The translations under genes and the position numbers were made by a program. This document shows positions 1 through 5,907 of a DNA stretch of 10,451 bases, one piece after another. Below the pieces are notes generated by a model, which made no database searches, had not been told where the DNA came from, and saw only the letters and a program-made list of their open reading frames with translations. Location: assembly GCA_025800435.1 (NCBI GenBank), contig JAOXRV010000235.1, positions 1-10,451 on the forward strand. Reading direction: 5' to 3'. The DNA comes from Cellvibrionaceae bacterium. GTDB lineage: Bacteria > Pseudomonadota > Gammaproteobacteria > Pseudomonadales > Cellvibrionaceae. Within the stretch, counting starts at the first letter, position 1. Each line of letters opens with the position of its first letter.

Positions 1-183
1 GCCCGAGTCGAAAAAATAGGCAAAATAGCCTTCGGGGTGGAAAGTGTCGTGATCCAGCTCGTACTCTTGGGCACGCAGGTCCTGCAGGCATACGATGTCG
101 GCATCTTGCTCGGCCAGCCAGTCGTATAGACCTCGCTGGGCCGCCTGGTGGATACCGTCGACACTTAAACTGATAATGCGCAT
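1..183 (-). CDS. crc: Crc-type catabolite repression protein, N-terminal part (runs off left edge)
   Basis: Only the first 61 residues are present, from ATG at 183 to the left edge. They begin MRIISLSVDGI, then DWLAEQDADIVCLQDLRAQ, which is the N-terminal pattern of the exonuclease III (EEP) fold and specifically resembles Pseudomonas Crc as I remember it, including the D in CLQD where true exonuclease III has catalytic Glu34. Pseudomonas Crc has no nuclease activity and acts with Hfq on A-rich sites in mRNAs to repress use of less preferred carbon sources. Position 7, Asn in E. coli exonuclease III and in Crc as I recall it, is Ser here, and position 9 is Asp. A good Shine-Dalgarno sequence, AAGGGGC (189-195 on the complement), sits 5 bases before the ATG. 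Divergence from pyrE matches the Pseudomonas crc-pyrE neighbourhood. The alternative is another degenerate exonuclease III paralogue; the missing C-terminus prevents a firm decision. Confidence 0.75.
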   Translation of the reverse strand, partial: MRIISLSVDGIHQAAQRGLYDWLAEQDADIVCLQDLRAQEYELDHDTFHPEGYFAYFFDSG

Positions 184-200
184 TAATAGCCCCTTGATAC

Positions 201-230
201 TGGACTGTGTATGATACCGGGCTCTATAAA
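201..230 (+). promoter_or_regulatory. Candidate pyrE promoter
   Basis: TGGACT (201-206) and TATAAA (225-230) are separated by 18 bases. The -10 matches the sigma70 consensus at 5 of 6 positions and the -35 at 4 of 6. It would give a leader of roughly 110 bases before pyrE. The leader holds a short hairpin, CGGC-TTTTGG-GCCG (267-280), without a following T-run, so a pyrimidine attenuator is not evident. No equally good promoter was found for the divergent crc gene. This is a match by eye only. Confidence 0.35.
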
Positions 231-344
231 TATTGGTAGTTAAAAAGAGCTGGGTAGCTAGCTTAACGGCTTTTGGGCCGAAATATTGAGCAAGCAGCTT
301 GGTTTGATCGCCGTGCCCCATTAGCCCGGCTGTGGAGAGTTTGC

Positions 345-986
345 ATGAAAGAGTTTCAGCGCCAGTTTATTCGCCTGGCAATTGAGCACGAAGTCCTGTG
401 TTTTGGTGAATTTACCCTTAAGTCGGGCCGTGTCAGCCCCTACTTTTTTAATGCCGGGCGCTTTCAAACCGGCGCCGCCCTGGCCGATTTAGGCCGCTTT
501 TACGCCGCCGCCATGGTCGATGCGGGGGTGCAGTTCGATATGCTGTTTGGCCCGGCTTACAAGGGAATTCCCCTGGCCGCGACCACGGCCGTGGCACTGG
601 CAGACCACCACCAGCGTGATGTACCCTACTGTTTTAACCGTAAAGAAGCCAAAAGCCATGGCGAGGGAGGCCTGTTGGTGGGCGCACCATTACAGGGCAG
701 TGTCGCAATTGTTGACGATGTGATTACCGCCGGCACCGCAGTGCGCGAGGTAATGGCAATTATTGACCAGCACGGCGCCCAACCTGCCGCCGTGGTCATC
801 GGTCTCAACCGCCAGGAGCGCGGTAAGGGCGAATTATCCGCAATTGGTGAAGTTGAGCAACAATATGGTATTCCCGTTGTCAGTATAATTTGCCTGGACG
901 ATATCGTGAGTTATCTGCAAGAAACTGGCGAAAGTGCCGATACCGTAGCTAGAATAGAAGAATATCGTCAGCAGTATGGTGTTTAG
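345..986 (+). CDS. pyrE: Orotate phosphoribosyltransferase
   Basis: PyrE joins orotate to PRPP to give orotidine 5'-phosphate in de novo UMP synthesis in the cytoplasm; it works as a dimer. The protein is 213 residues, the usual length for this type. Visible signatures are FTLKSGRVSPYFFNAG (about 23-38), the mobile catalytic loop NRKEAKSHGEGG (98-109, with Lys100, Lys103 and His105) and the PRPP-binding motif VAIVDDVITAGTA (120-132) with its two Asp residues. I chose ATG at 345 because GGAGAG (334-339) lies 5 bases upstream and because PyrE proteins begin with this MKEFQRQFI-like stretch; an in-frame TTG at 273 would add 24 unrelated residues. It diverges from crc and is followed after 15 bases by the DUF4124-type gene, with which it may be cotranscribed. 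All key residues appear intact. Confidence 0.96.
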   Translation: MKEFQRQFIRLAIEHEVLCFGEFTLKSGRVSPYFFNAGRFQTGAALADLGRFYAAAMVDAGVQFDMLFGPAYKGIPLAATTAVALADHHQRDVPYCFNRKEAKSHGEGGLLVGAPLQGSVAIVDDVITAGTAVREVMAIIDQHGAQPAAVVIGLNRQERGKGELSAIGEVEQQYGIPVVSIICLDDIVSYLQETGESADTVARIEEYRQQYGV

Positions 987-1001
987 GTTCAGGGTACCCT
1001 A

Positions 1002-1628
1002 ATGCGTGTTGTAACAATCCACAAGCTGCTCAGCCTGTTGTTGGCCGCACTGCTGTTGGCGCAGGCCACAATCGCAGGTGCCGAGCAAGAGCGCCTCTAT
1101 TATCGCTATATCGATAGAAATGGGGTGCAGGTAATTCGCCATGCCATACCGCCGGAGTATGTTCAGGGTGGTTATGAGGTGGTCACCCTAAGTGGTCGAG
1201 TGGTGCGGGACGTTAAACCTGCGCCCAGCGCCGAAGAAAAAGCCCGTATGCGTCAGGCCGCCAAGCAGGCCAAGCTGGAGGAGCAGTTGCAGCGTCGCTA
1301 CGCCTCGGTGGAAGAGGTTGAGCGGGCCAAGGGGCGCAAGCTCGATAGTATCGATGGCAGTATTCAGATATTGCGCGGCAATATCGCCGGCATTGAAACC
1401 CGGATTCAGCAAAAGCGCTCAGAGGCCGCCAATTTAGAGCGTGCCGGGCGCCCGGTTAACGACGATATTATAAAGCAGCTGAAAGATCTAAATATTAAGC
1501 GCGATGCGGCTCTGAGTTTGATCGAGCGGCGCCAGCAAGAGCGCCGGGCGGTGATTGCCAAATACGATGAAGAGATTGCGCTGTACAATCAAATTAACGC
1601 CAAGGCGGAGCAGGGCAACGCTGAATAA
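1002..1628 (+). CDS. Secreted DUF4124-type protein with coiled coil
   Basis: The 208-residue product starts with a signal peptide: a short positive start, a Leu/Ala-rich core (about 9-21) and a likely signal peptidase I site after AGA at residue 27, so it should be periplasmic. Residues about 31-70 (LYYRYIDRNGVQVIRHAIPPEYV and on to GYEVVTLSGRVV) match the DUF4124 pattern of a YRYxDxxGxxV strand followed by IPPE. Residues about 75-200 are rich in Glu, Lys, Arg, Gln and Ala with heptad-like spacing and probably form a long coiled coil. The biochemical role of such proteins is unknown to me. It begins 15 bases after the pyrE stop, with only a weak AGGG (991-994) as ribosome binding site, and probably shares the pyrE transcript. 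A similar hypothetical gene follows pyrE in Pseudomonas as I recall it. Confidence 0.85.
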   Translation: MRVVTIHKLLSLLLAALLLAQATIAGAEQERLYYRYIDRNGVQVIRHAIPPEYVQGGYEVVTLSGRVVRDVKPAPSAEEKARMRQAAKQAKLEEQLQRRYASVEEVERAKGRKLDSIDGSIQILRGNIAGIETRIQQKRSEAANLERAGRPVNDDIIKQLKDLNIKRDAALSLIERRQQERRAVIAKYDEEIALYNQINAKAEQGNAE

Positions 1629-1703
1629 CACCGCAGATGTGCGCGTTAGGGCCCGCCCTTTGGGGCCTTGCTAGGCGATGGGGCCTTGGTTTTTAAACCG
1701 GTA
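1629..1703. other. Convergent gap between DUF4124-type gene and slmA
   Basis: The two genes end facing each other 75 bases apart. The gap has a ten-base direct repeat, TGGGGCCTTG, at 1661-1670 and 1679-1688, and a GC stem AGGGCCC/GGGCCTT around an eight-base loop (about 1648-1669, one G-T pair). No T-run follows on the plus strand, so a standard intrinsic terminator is not clear; transcription could end here by another route. Confidence 0.3.
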
Positions 1704-2297
1704 CTAGCGAAAGAAACCGCTGGTCAGCAGAGCCCACTGATCCTGCCAATTCTCGGTAGGTGATTTTTTAAATTCACTGCGTACAAACTGCGCGATACGG
1801 CCCTCGGCAGCGGCCATCAGCAAATTGGCGGCGGCGCCTACGGTAATGGCTGGGCGCAGGTTTTCACGTACTTCTGCCTCGCGCAGCACTTGCTTTAGCT
1901 GAGTTTCCAGGCGCTCAAATAATTGTGCCACACGGGTGCGCAGACGATCGGTTTCGCCGGCCAGGGCATCGCCGGTAAGAATGCGGGTGATACCGGGGTT
2001 GCGCTCGGTAAAGGTCAGCAGCAGGTAGAGTATTTTATCGCAGGCCACCAGTGCACTGGGCTGGTCGTTGAGAATCAGGTTGATGCGCGAAAACAGAGTC
2101 TCTTCAATAAACTCAATCAAGCCCTCAAACATCTTTGACTTGCTGGGGAAGTGTCGGTAAAGAGCTGCCTCGGATACGCCCACTTCTTTAGCCAGTGCCG
2201 CAGTGGTAATGCGGGCGCCGGGGCTGGCCTCTAACATATGGGCCAGGGATTGCAGAATCTGTTGGCGTCGGGAGATCTTATTGTTGGTTTTCGTCAT
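1704..2297 (-). CDS. slmA: Nucleoid occlusion factor SlmA (TetR family)
   Basis: SlmA is a TetR-fold DNA-binding protein that, bound to sites spread over the chromosome, blocks FtsZ ring assembly over the nucleoid. The 197-residue product has the SlmA hallmarks: an N-terminal RRQQILQSLAHMLE helix (10-23), a helix-turn-helix with ITTAALAKEVGVSEAALYRHF (30-50), then FPSKSKMFEGLIEFIEETL, RINLIL, ERNPGITRILTGDAL (98-112), QLFERLETQLKQVLRE and FVRSEFKKSPTENW. I chose ATG at 2297; an in-frame TTG at 2342 adds 15 residues not typical of the family. The ribosome binding site is poor. slmA neighbours pyrE in E. coli as well, which supports the call. I saw no palindrome of the E. coli SlmA site type (GTGAGTACTCAC) in the window. 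It converges with the pyrE unit and likely has its own promoter upstream. Confidence 0.93.
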   Translation of the reverse strand: MTKTNNKISRRQQILQSLAHMLEASPGARITTAALAKEVGVSEAALYRHFPSKSKMFEGLIEFIEETLFSRINLILNDQPSALVACDKILYLLLTFTERNPGITRILTGDALAGETDRLRTRVAQLFERLETQLKQVLREAEVRENLRPAITVGAAANLLMAAAEGRIAQFVRSEFKKSPTENWQDQWALLTSGFFR

Positions 2298-2437
2298 AGC
2301 TGCTAAGTCGGCGGCCCAAAAGGTGGCCGCGCTAAAGTTCAAAGTAGGTGCCGTGTGATACAGCGACTGGGGACTAAATCCTTACCACGGCGGCAAACGC
2401 CACTGTCTTTCCATATACCGCCCAAGTCTAATGGGCA

Positions 2438-2467
2438 ATTATGGCGGTTTGATGGCACCTTTGTCGA
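2438..2467 (-). promoter_or_regulatory. Candidate slmA promoter with nested inverted repeat
   Basis: Read on the minus strand, TCGACA (2462-2467) and CATAAT (2438-2443) are 18 bases apart, each 5 of 6 to the sigma70 consensus. Just downstream and overlapping the -10 is a nested dyad: outer arms CCGCC (2419-2423) and GGCGG (2443-2447), with inner arms GCCCA and TGGGC. This could be an operator. slmA is therefore probably transcribed separately from argB. Identified by eye only. Confidence 0.4.
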
Positions 2468-2488
2468 TGCTTAGTCTTGCCTTTGATC

Positions 2489-2515
2489 AATAAAAATCCA
2501 ATCAGCCGCGATTGG
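2489..2515 (-). terminator. Putative intrinsic terminator overlapping the argB stop
   Basis: On the minus strand the last argB codons form a stem CCAATC-GCGGCT-GATTGG followed directly by ATTTTTATT. The stem is only six base pairs (2510-2515 with 2498-2503), and it includes the stop codon. The T-rich tail and the change to a separate slmA promoter downstream support termination of the coaBC-algC-argB unit here; the short stem keeps the call tentative. Confidence 0.5.
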
Positions 2516-3401
2516 TGATCAGAGTACCCACACCGGTATCGGTAAAAATTTCCAATAAAACCGCGTGTTCCACCCGGCCGTCAATAATATGGGCACTGGT
2601 AACGCCGCCTTTGACCGCGTCTAGGGCGCAGCTAATTTTGGGCAACATGCCCCCATATATGGTGCCATCTTCTATCAGCTCGTCCACCTGTTGGGTGCTG
2701 AGGCCAGTTAATACCTCGCCCTGTTTATCTTGCAGGCCGGCTACATTGGTCAGTAGCATCAGTTTTTCCGCTTTTACTGTCTCGGCGATCTTGCCCGCCA
2801 CTAGGTCGGCATTGATATTGTGACTATGGCCCTCAGCACTGACGCCGATAGGCGCGATAACCGGGATAAAGTTACTGTCGATCAGCATGTCGATCACGCC
2901 GGTGTTGATGCTATCCACTTCGCCGACGTGGCCGATATCGATAATTTCTGGCGCTTCCAGGGCAGGGTTTACCCGGCTAACCGACAGTTTTTTAGAGCTG
3001 ATTAGGCTGCCGTCTTTACCGGTAATGCCAATTGCCTGGCCACCGTTGTGGTTGATTAGGTTGACGATCTGCTTATTGACGCTGCCGCCCAGTACCATTT
3101 CCACCACATCCATAGTGGCACTGTCGGTAACGCGCATACCGTCCACAAACTCGCTGTGAATATTGAGTTTATCCAGCAGTTTGCCAATTTGGGGCCCGCC
3201 GCCGTGCACCACAATGGGGTTTATGCCCACCAGCTTCATCAGCACAATATCTCGGGCAAAGCTGTTTTGCAGGTCTTCATCAACCATGGCGTTGCCGCCA
3301 AATTTAACCACCACGGTTTTGTTGGTGAAGCGCTGAATATAGGGCAGGGCCTCGGTTAAAACCTGGGCGACCTTAACCGCTTTTTTATGGGACAGTGACA
3401 T
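2502..3401 (-). CDS. argB: Acetylglutamate kinase
   Basis: ArgB phosphorylates N-acetylglutamate with ATP, the second step of arginine synthesis, in the cytoplasm. The 299-residue protein shows the amino acid kinase fold in full: VVKFGGNAM (31-39) with the catalytic Lys33, the HGGGPQIGKLL turn (66-76), the acetylglutamate-contacting VDGMRVTD (86-93), NINADLVAGKIA (195-206) and GGMLPKISCALDAVKGG (250-266). The extra N-terminal helix before the first strand (about 8-25) is the feature associated with hexameric, arginine-inhibited enzymes, so feedback inhibition is plausible. ATG at 3401 is preceded by a good GAGGAAA (3407-3413 on the complement). It follows algC by 35 bases that hold a perfect eight-base-pair hairpin. 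In Pseudomonas argB also lies directly downstream of algC. Confidence 0.97.
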   Translation of the reverse strand: MSLSHKKAVKVAQVLTEALPYIQRFTNKTVVVKFGGNAMVDEDLQNSFARDIVLMKLVGINPIVVHGGGPQIGKLLDKLNIHSEFVDGMRVTDSATMDVVEMVLGGSVNKQIVNLINHNGGQAIGITGKDGSLISSKKLSVSRVNPALEAPEIIDIGHVGEVDSINTGVIDMLIDSNFIPVIAPIGVSAEGHSHNINADLVAGKIAETVKAEKLMLLTNVAGLQDKQGEVLTGLSTQQVDELIEDGTIYGGMLPKISCALDAVKGGVTSAHIIDGRVEHAVLLEIFTDTGVGTLITNRG

Positions 3402-3416
3402 CGGGCTTTCCTCGGC

Positions 3417-3435
3417 GCCAGCGCTGGGCGCTGGC
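3417..3435 (-). repeat. GC-rich hairpin between algC and argB
   Basis: GCCAGCGC and GCGCTGGC form a perfect eight-base-pair stem with a three-base loop, lying between the algC stop and the argB Shine-Dalgarno sequence. No T-run follows on the minus strand, so it is not an intrinsic terminator. An RNA hairpin that affects processing, mRNA stability or argB translation is possible but not shown. Confidence 0.55.
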
Positions 3436-3436
3436 C

Positions 3437-5890
3437 TTAAAAACTGACAGAGGGCGCTATTCTAGCGAGTTCTGAACGAAATAGCTCTTGGATTTGGGCC
3501 AGCTGGGCCTCGGTATTCGCCTCAAAGCGCAGGGTCAGGGCGGGGGAGGTATTGGAGGCCCGCACCAGGCCCCAGCTGTGGGCAAAATCTACCCGCAGGC
3601 CATCGATGGTGGTGAGACGGCCATCTTCAAAGTGACCGTGGGAGATAAGATCGTTAACGATACGGAATTTTTCCTCTTCGCCAACTTCTATTTTAATCTC
3701 TGGGGTCGATGGTAGTTCTGGGAAGCTGGAAAAAATAGTGTCTAAATCTTGATCGCGCAGGCTCATGATTTCAAGTAGGCGGGCGGCCGAATACATGCCG
3801 TCGTCAAAGCCAAACCAGCGCTCTTTAAAAAAGATATGGCCGGATAATTCACCTCCGAGCAGGGCCCGGGTCTCTTGCATTTTAGCCTTCATTAAAGAGT
3901 GGCCGGTTTTCCACATAATGGGCCGGCCACCGTAGCTGCTGATCAAACTATTGAGCTGGCGGGTACATTTCACATCAAACAAAATATCAGTACCGGGGTT
4001 GCGCGAGACAATATCTTTGGCAAATAACATCAGCTGGCGGTCCGGCCAGATAATTTTGCCCTGGGGAGTAACCACGCCCAGGCGGTCACCGTCACCGTCA
4101 AAAGCAATGCCCACGTCGGCGCGATTTTTTTGCACCGCTTTTATTAAATCCTGTAAATTCTTCTCGCGGCTGGGGTCGGCCGGGTGGTTGGGGAAGCTGC
4201 CGTCAAACTCACAGTACAGAGGAATAACTTTACAGCCCAGCTCTTCAAACAGGCGCGGCGCTATCTCCGAGGTGGCGCCATTGCCGGCGTCAATCACCAC
4301 GGTTATATCGCCAGCCAGGGCGATATCGGAAAATATCTGGTTGATGTACTCAGTGCTGATATCTTGCTGTTGCACTTGGCCGGCGGTGTCGCCAGTGGTA
4401 AAGGCACCCTCTTGAACACGCTGCTTGATATACTGAATACCCTGGTCGCTAATGGTGTTGCGGTTAAACACCATTTTAAAACCGTTGTACTCTGGGCCGT
4501 TATGGCTGGCGGTGACAATCACACCGCTGTTGCTGGCGCTGAGTACATGGCAGGCGTAGTACAACAGCGGGGTTGGCACCACGCCCAGGTCAATTACATT
4601 ACAGCCAGTACTGATAATACCCTTGATCAGGTTGTCACAGATTTCCGGGCTGTGGCTGCGGCAGTCGCGCCCAACCAGCATCGCATTTTCGCCTTGGTCC
4701 AGCGCTTCGCTGCCCAGTGCTTTACCCAGCTTTTGGATAAACTCAGGGCTTAAAAACTGCTCGGCAATGCCGCGGATATCGTAGGCCCGAAAAACTTCTT
4801 CGGGAACGGCCGAGCTGGACTTGGCAATGGCAGCGGGAGACTTGAGTTTTGCCGAAGCCTCTGGCTTGGTCTCTGGTTTGGGTTTGCGCGGCATTGGCCC
4901 ATCAAGCAGCTCGTGATCCTCTTCCTCAACTTCGATATTCAGAATATCTTGCAGGGTTTTGCTGCCGTGTTGCCGTTGGTATTCGCGAATGCTCTGGTCG
5001 AAGGCCTCGGCAGTAATATTAGCGGGCCCAGCTGCCGCTGGTCTCTCATACATTAAATAGCGCCGGCACAGTTGGTAGGCACCGGTTAAAATAAGGGCGC
5101 TGGCCAAAACCCAAATACTAATAAACGGCAGTAGGCTGAGTTGCGCAACTTTCAAAGTCGCCAGCGAGGGCGAAAAGCGCAGCTGCCAGAGCGTATTGGG
5201 AATATGTTGGATAACACTGTGAGCACCTTCGCCGCTGCCTACTTGAAGAATGCTTTGCTCGGGGTTGCGGTCAAACTTCTGCAGCAGCTCAAACTGGCCG
5301 GTGCTGGGGTTGGCCTCGCCCAGCAGCTCGGCAAAGGTCTCTTGTGGCAGGGTTACCATTATAGTGGCCACCGGCTGTTGCGCCTGGTCGTGTGGGATGG
5401 GTGCAATCAGATTGAATTGCCAGCGATTATCAACCTTGTTGGCTTCGATGGTGAGCGGCTGGTGGTTTTCGGCCCGAGTAATTTTTTCCAGCTCGGTAAA
5501 GCGAATCGGCGCCGGGTGGTCGCGGTCGAGCTTGGCCTCGCCGCGGGGAATAATTCGAATGCTTATAGCCTGGGGAAAGGTTTTTTCCAAACTCGACATA
5601 AAGCTGCGGATGGTTCCCTGCTGTTGCTGGGCAATGGCTTGCATCAGTGCTTCGCGCTCGGTAAAGCGCTGCAGGTCTTGCTTGAGCGAGCCGAGCGAAT
5701 GGCTGACGGCATTGACCTGGGTGGCAGCGATGCTCTCAATCGCGGTTTGCAGGGCTTTGCCCGACTGTTTGTTAACCTGCTCCTGGTAGTACCAGATACC
5801 GAGGGCAATACACATTAGCAGCAAGCCCACTAAAATTGCTGCGGTTTGCTGTTGTTCCCGAGACCAATTTTTAATATTCGATAAGCGCAT
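3437..5890 (-). CDS. algC: Phosphomannomutase/phosphoglucomutase, long membrane-anchored form
   Basis: The C-terminal part (about 361-817) is a complete alpha-D-phosphohexomutase that interconverts 1- and 6-phosphates of mannose and glucose for polysaccharide and LPS precursors. Motifs in order: FRAYDIRG (367-374), the phosphoserine loop TASHN with Ser462, the metal site DGDGDR (598-603), the sugar loop GELSGH (680-685) and the phosphate site RASNTSP (777-783). It is extended by about 360 residues: a transmembrane helix at about 15-35, a region of some 215 residues that should be periplasmic, a second helix at about 251-276, then an acidic and Lys/Pro-rich linker (about 277-360). The mutase would thus be tethered to the inner face of the membrane. 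Classical AlgC is about 463 residues; long forms occur in related bacteria as far as I recall. ATG at 5890 has no Shine-Dalgarno sequence and lies 17 bases after coaBC. No frame break is seen between the two parts. Confidence 0.92.
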   Translation of the reverse strand: MRLSNIKNWSREQQQTAAILVGLLLMCIALGIWYYQEQVNKQSGKALQTAIESIAATQVNAVSHSLGSLKQDLQRFTEREALMQAIAQQQQGTIRSFMSSLEKTFPQAISIRIIPRGEAKLDRDHPAPIRFTELEKITRAENHQPLTIEANKVDNRWQFNLIAPIPHDQAQQPVATIMVTLPQETFAELLGEANPSTGQFELLQKFDRNPEQSILQVGSGEGAHSVIQHIPNTLWQLRFSPSLATLKVAQLSLLPFISIWVLASALILTGAYQLCRRYLMYERPAAAGPANITAEAFDQSIREYQRQHGSKTLQDILNIEVEEEDHELLDGPMPRKPKPETKPEASAKLKSPAAIAKSSSAVPEEVFRAYDIRGIAEQFLSPEFIQKLGKALGSEALDQGENAMLVGRDCRSHSPEICDNLIKGIISTGCNVIDLGVVPTPLLYYACHVLSASNSGVIVTASHNGPEYNGFKMVFNRNTISDQGIQYIKQRVQEGAFTTGDTAGQVQQQDISTEYINQIFSDIALAGDITVVIDAGNGATSEIAPRLFEELGCKVIPLYCEFDGSFPNHPADPSREKNLQDLIKAVQKNRADVGIAFDGDGDRLGVVTPQGKIIWPDRQLMLFAKDIVSRNPGTDILFDVKCTRQLNSLISSYGGRPIMWKTGHSLMKAKMQETRALLGGELSGHIFFKERWFGFDDGMYSAARLLEIMSLRDQDLDTIFSSFPELPSTPEIKIEVGEEEKFRIVNDLISHGHFEDGRLTTIDGLRVDFAHSWGLVRASNTSPALTLRFEANTEAQLAQIQELFRSELARIAPSVSF

Positions 5891-5907
5891 AAATATCTAT
5901 ATTGTTT

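Noticed and set aside
273..344. TTG-initiated N-terminal extension of pyrE by 24 residues
   Set aside because: No ribosome binding site fits it, the residues are unlike PyrE, and ATG at 345 has a good GGAGAG.
1688..1699. GGTTTTTAAACC as terminator for slmA or the DUF4124-type gene
   Set aside because: Stem too short and AT-rich with almost no loop.
2298..2342. TTG-initiated extension of slmA by 15 residues
   Set aside because: Not typical of SlmA; ATG at 2297 gives the family length.
3951..4753. Plus-strand open frames of 150-190 codons opposite algC
   Set aside because: They lie antisense to a gene with all catalytic motifs and have no recognisable domain or good start signal.
5141..5818. 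Plus-strand open frame of 225 codons opposite the algC N-terminal region
   Set aside because: A shadow produced by GC-rich codon use of algC; the algC frame has coherent transmembrane segments and continues without break into the mutase.
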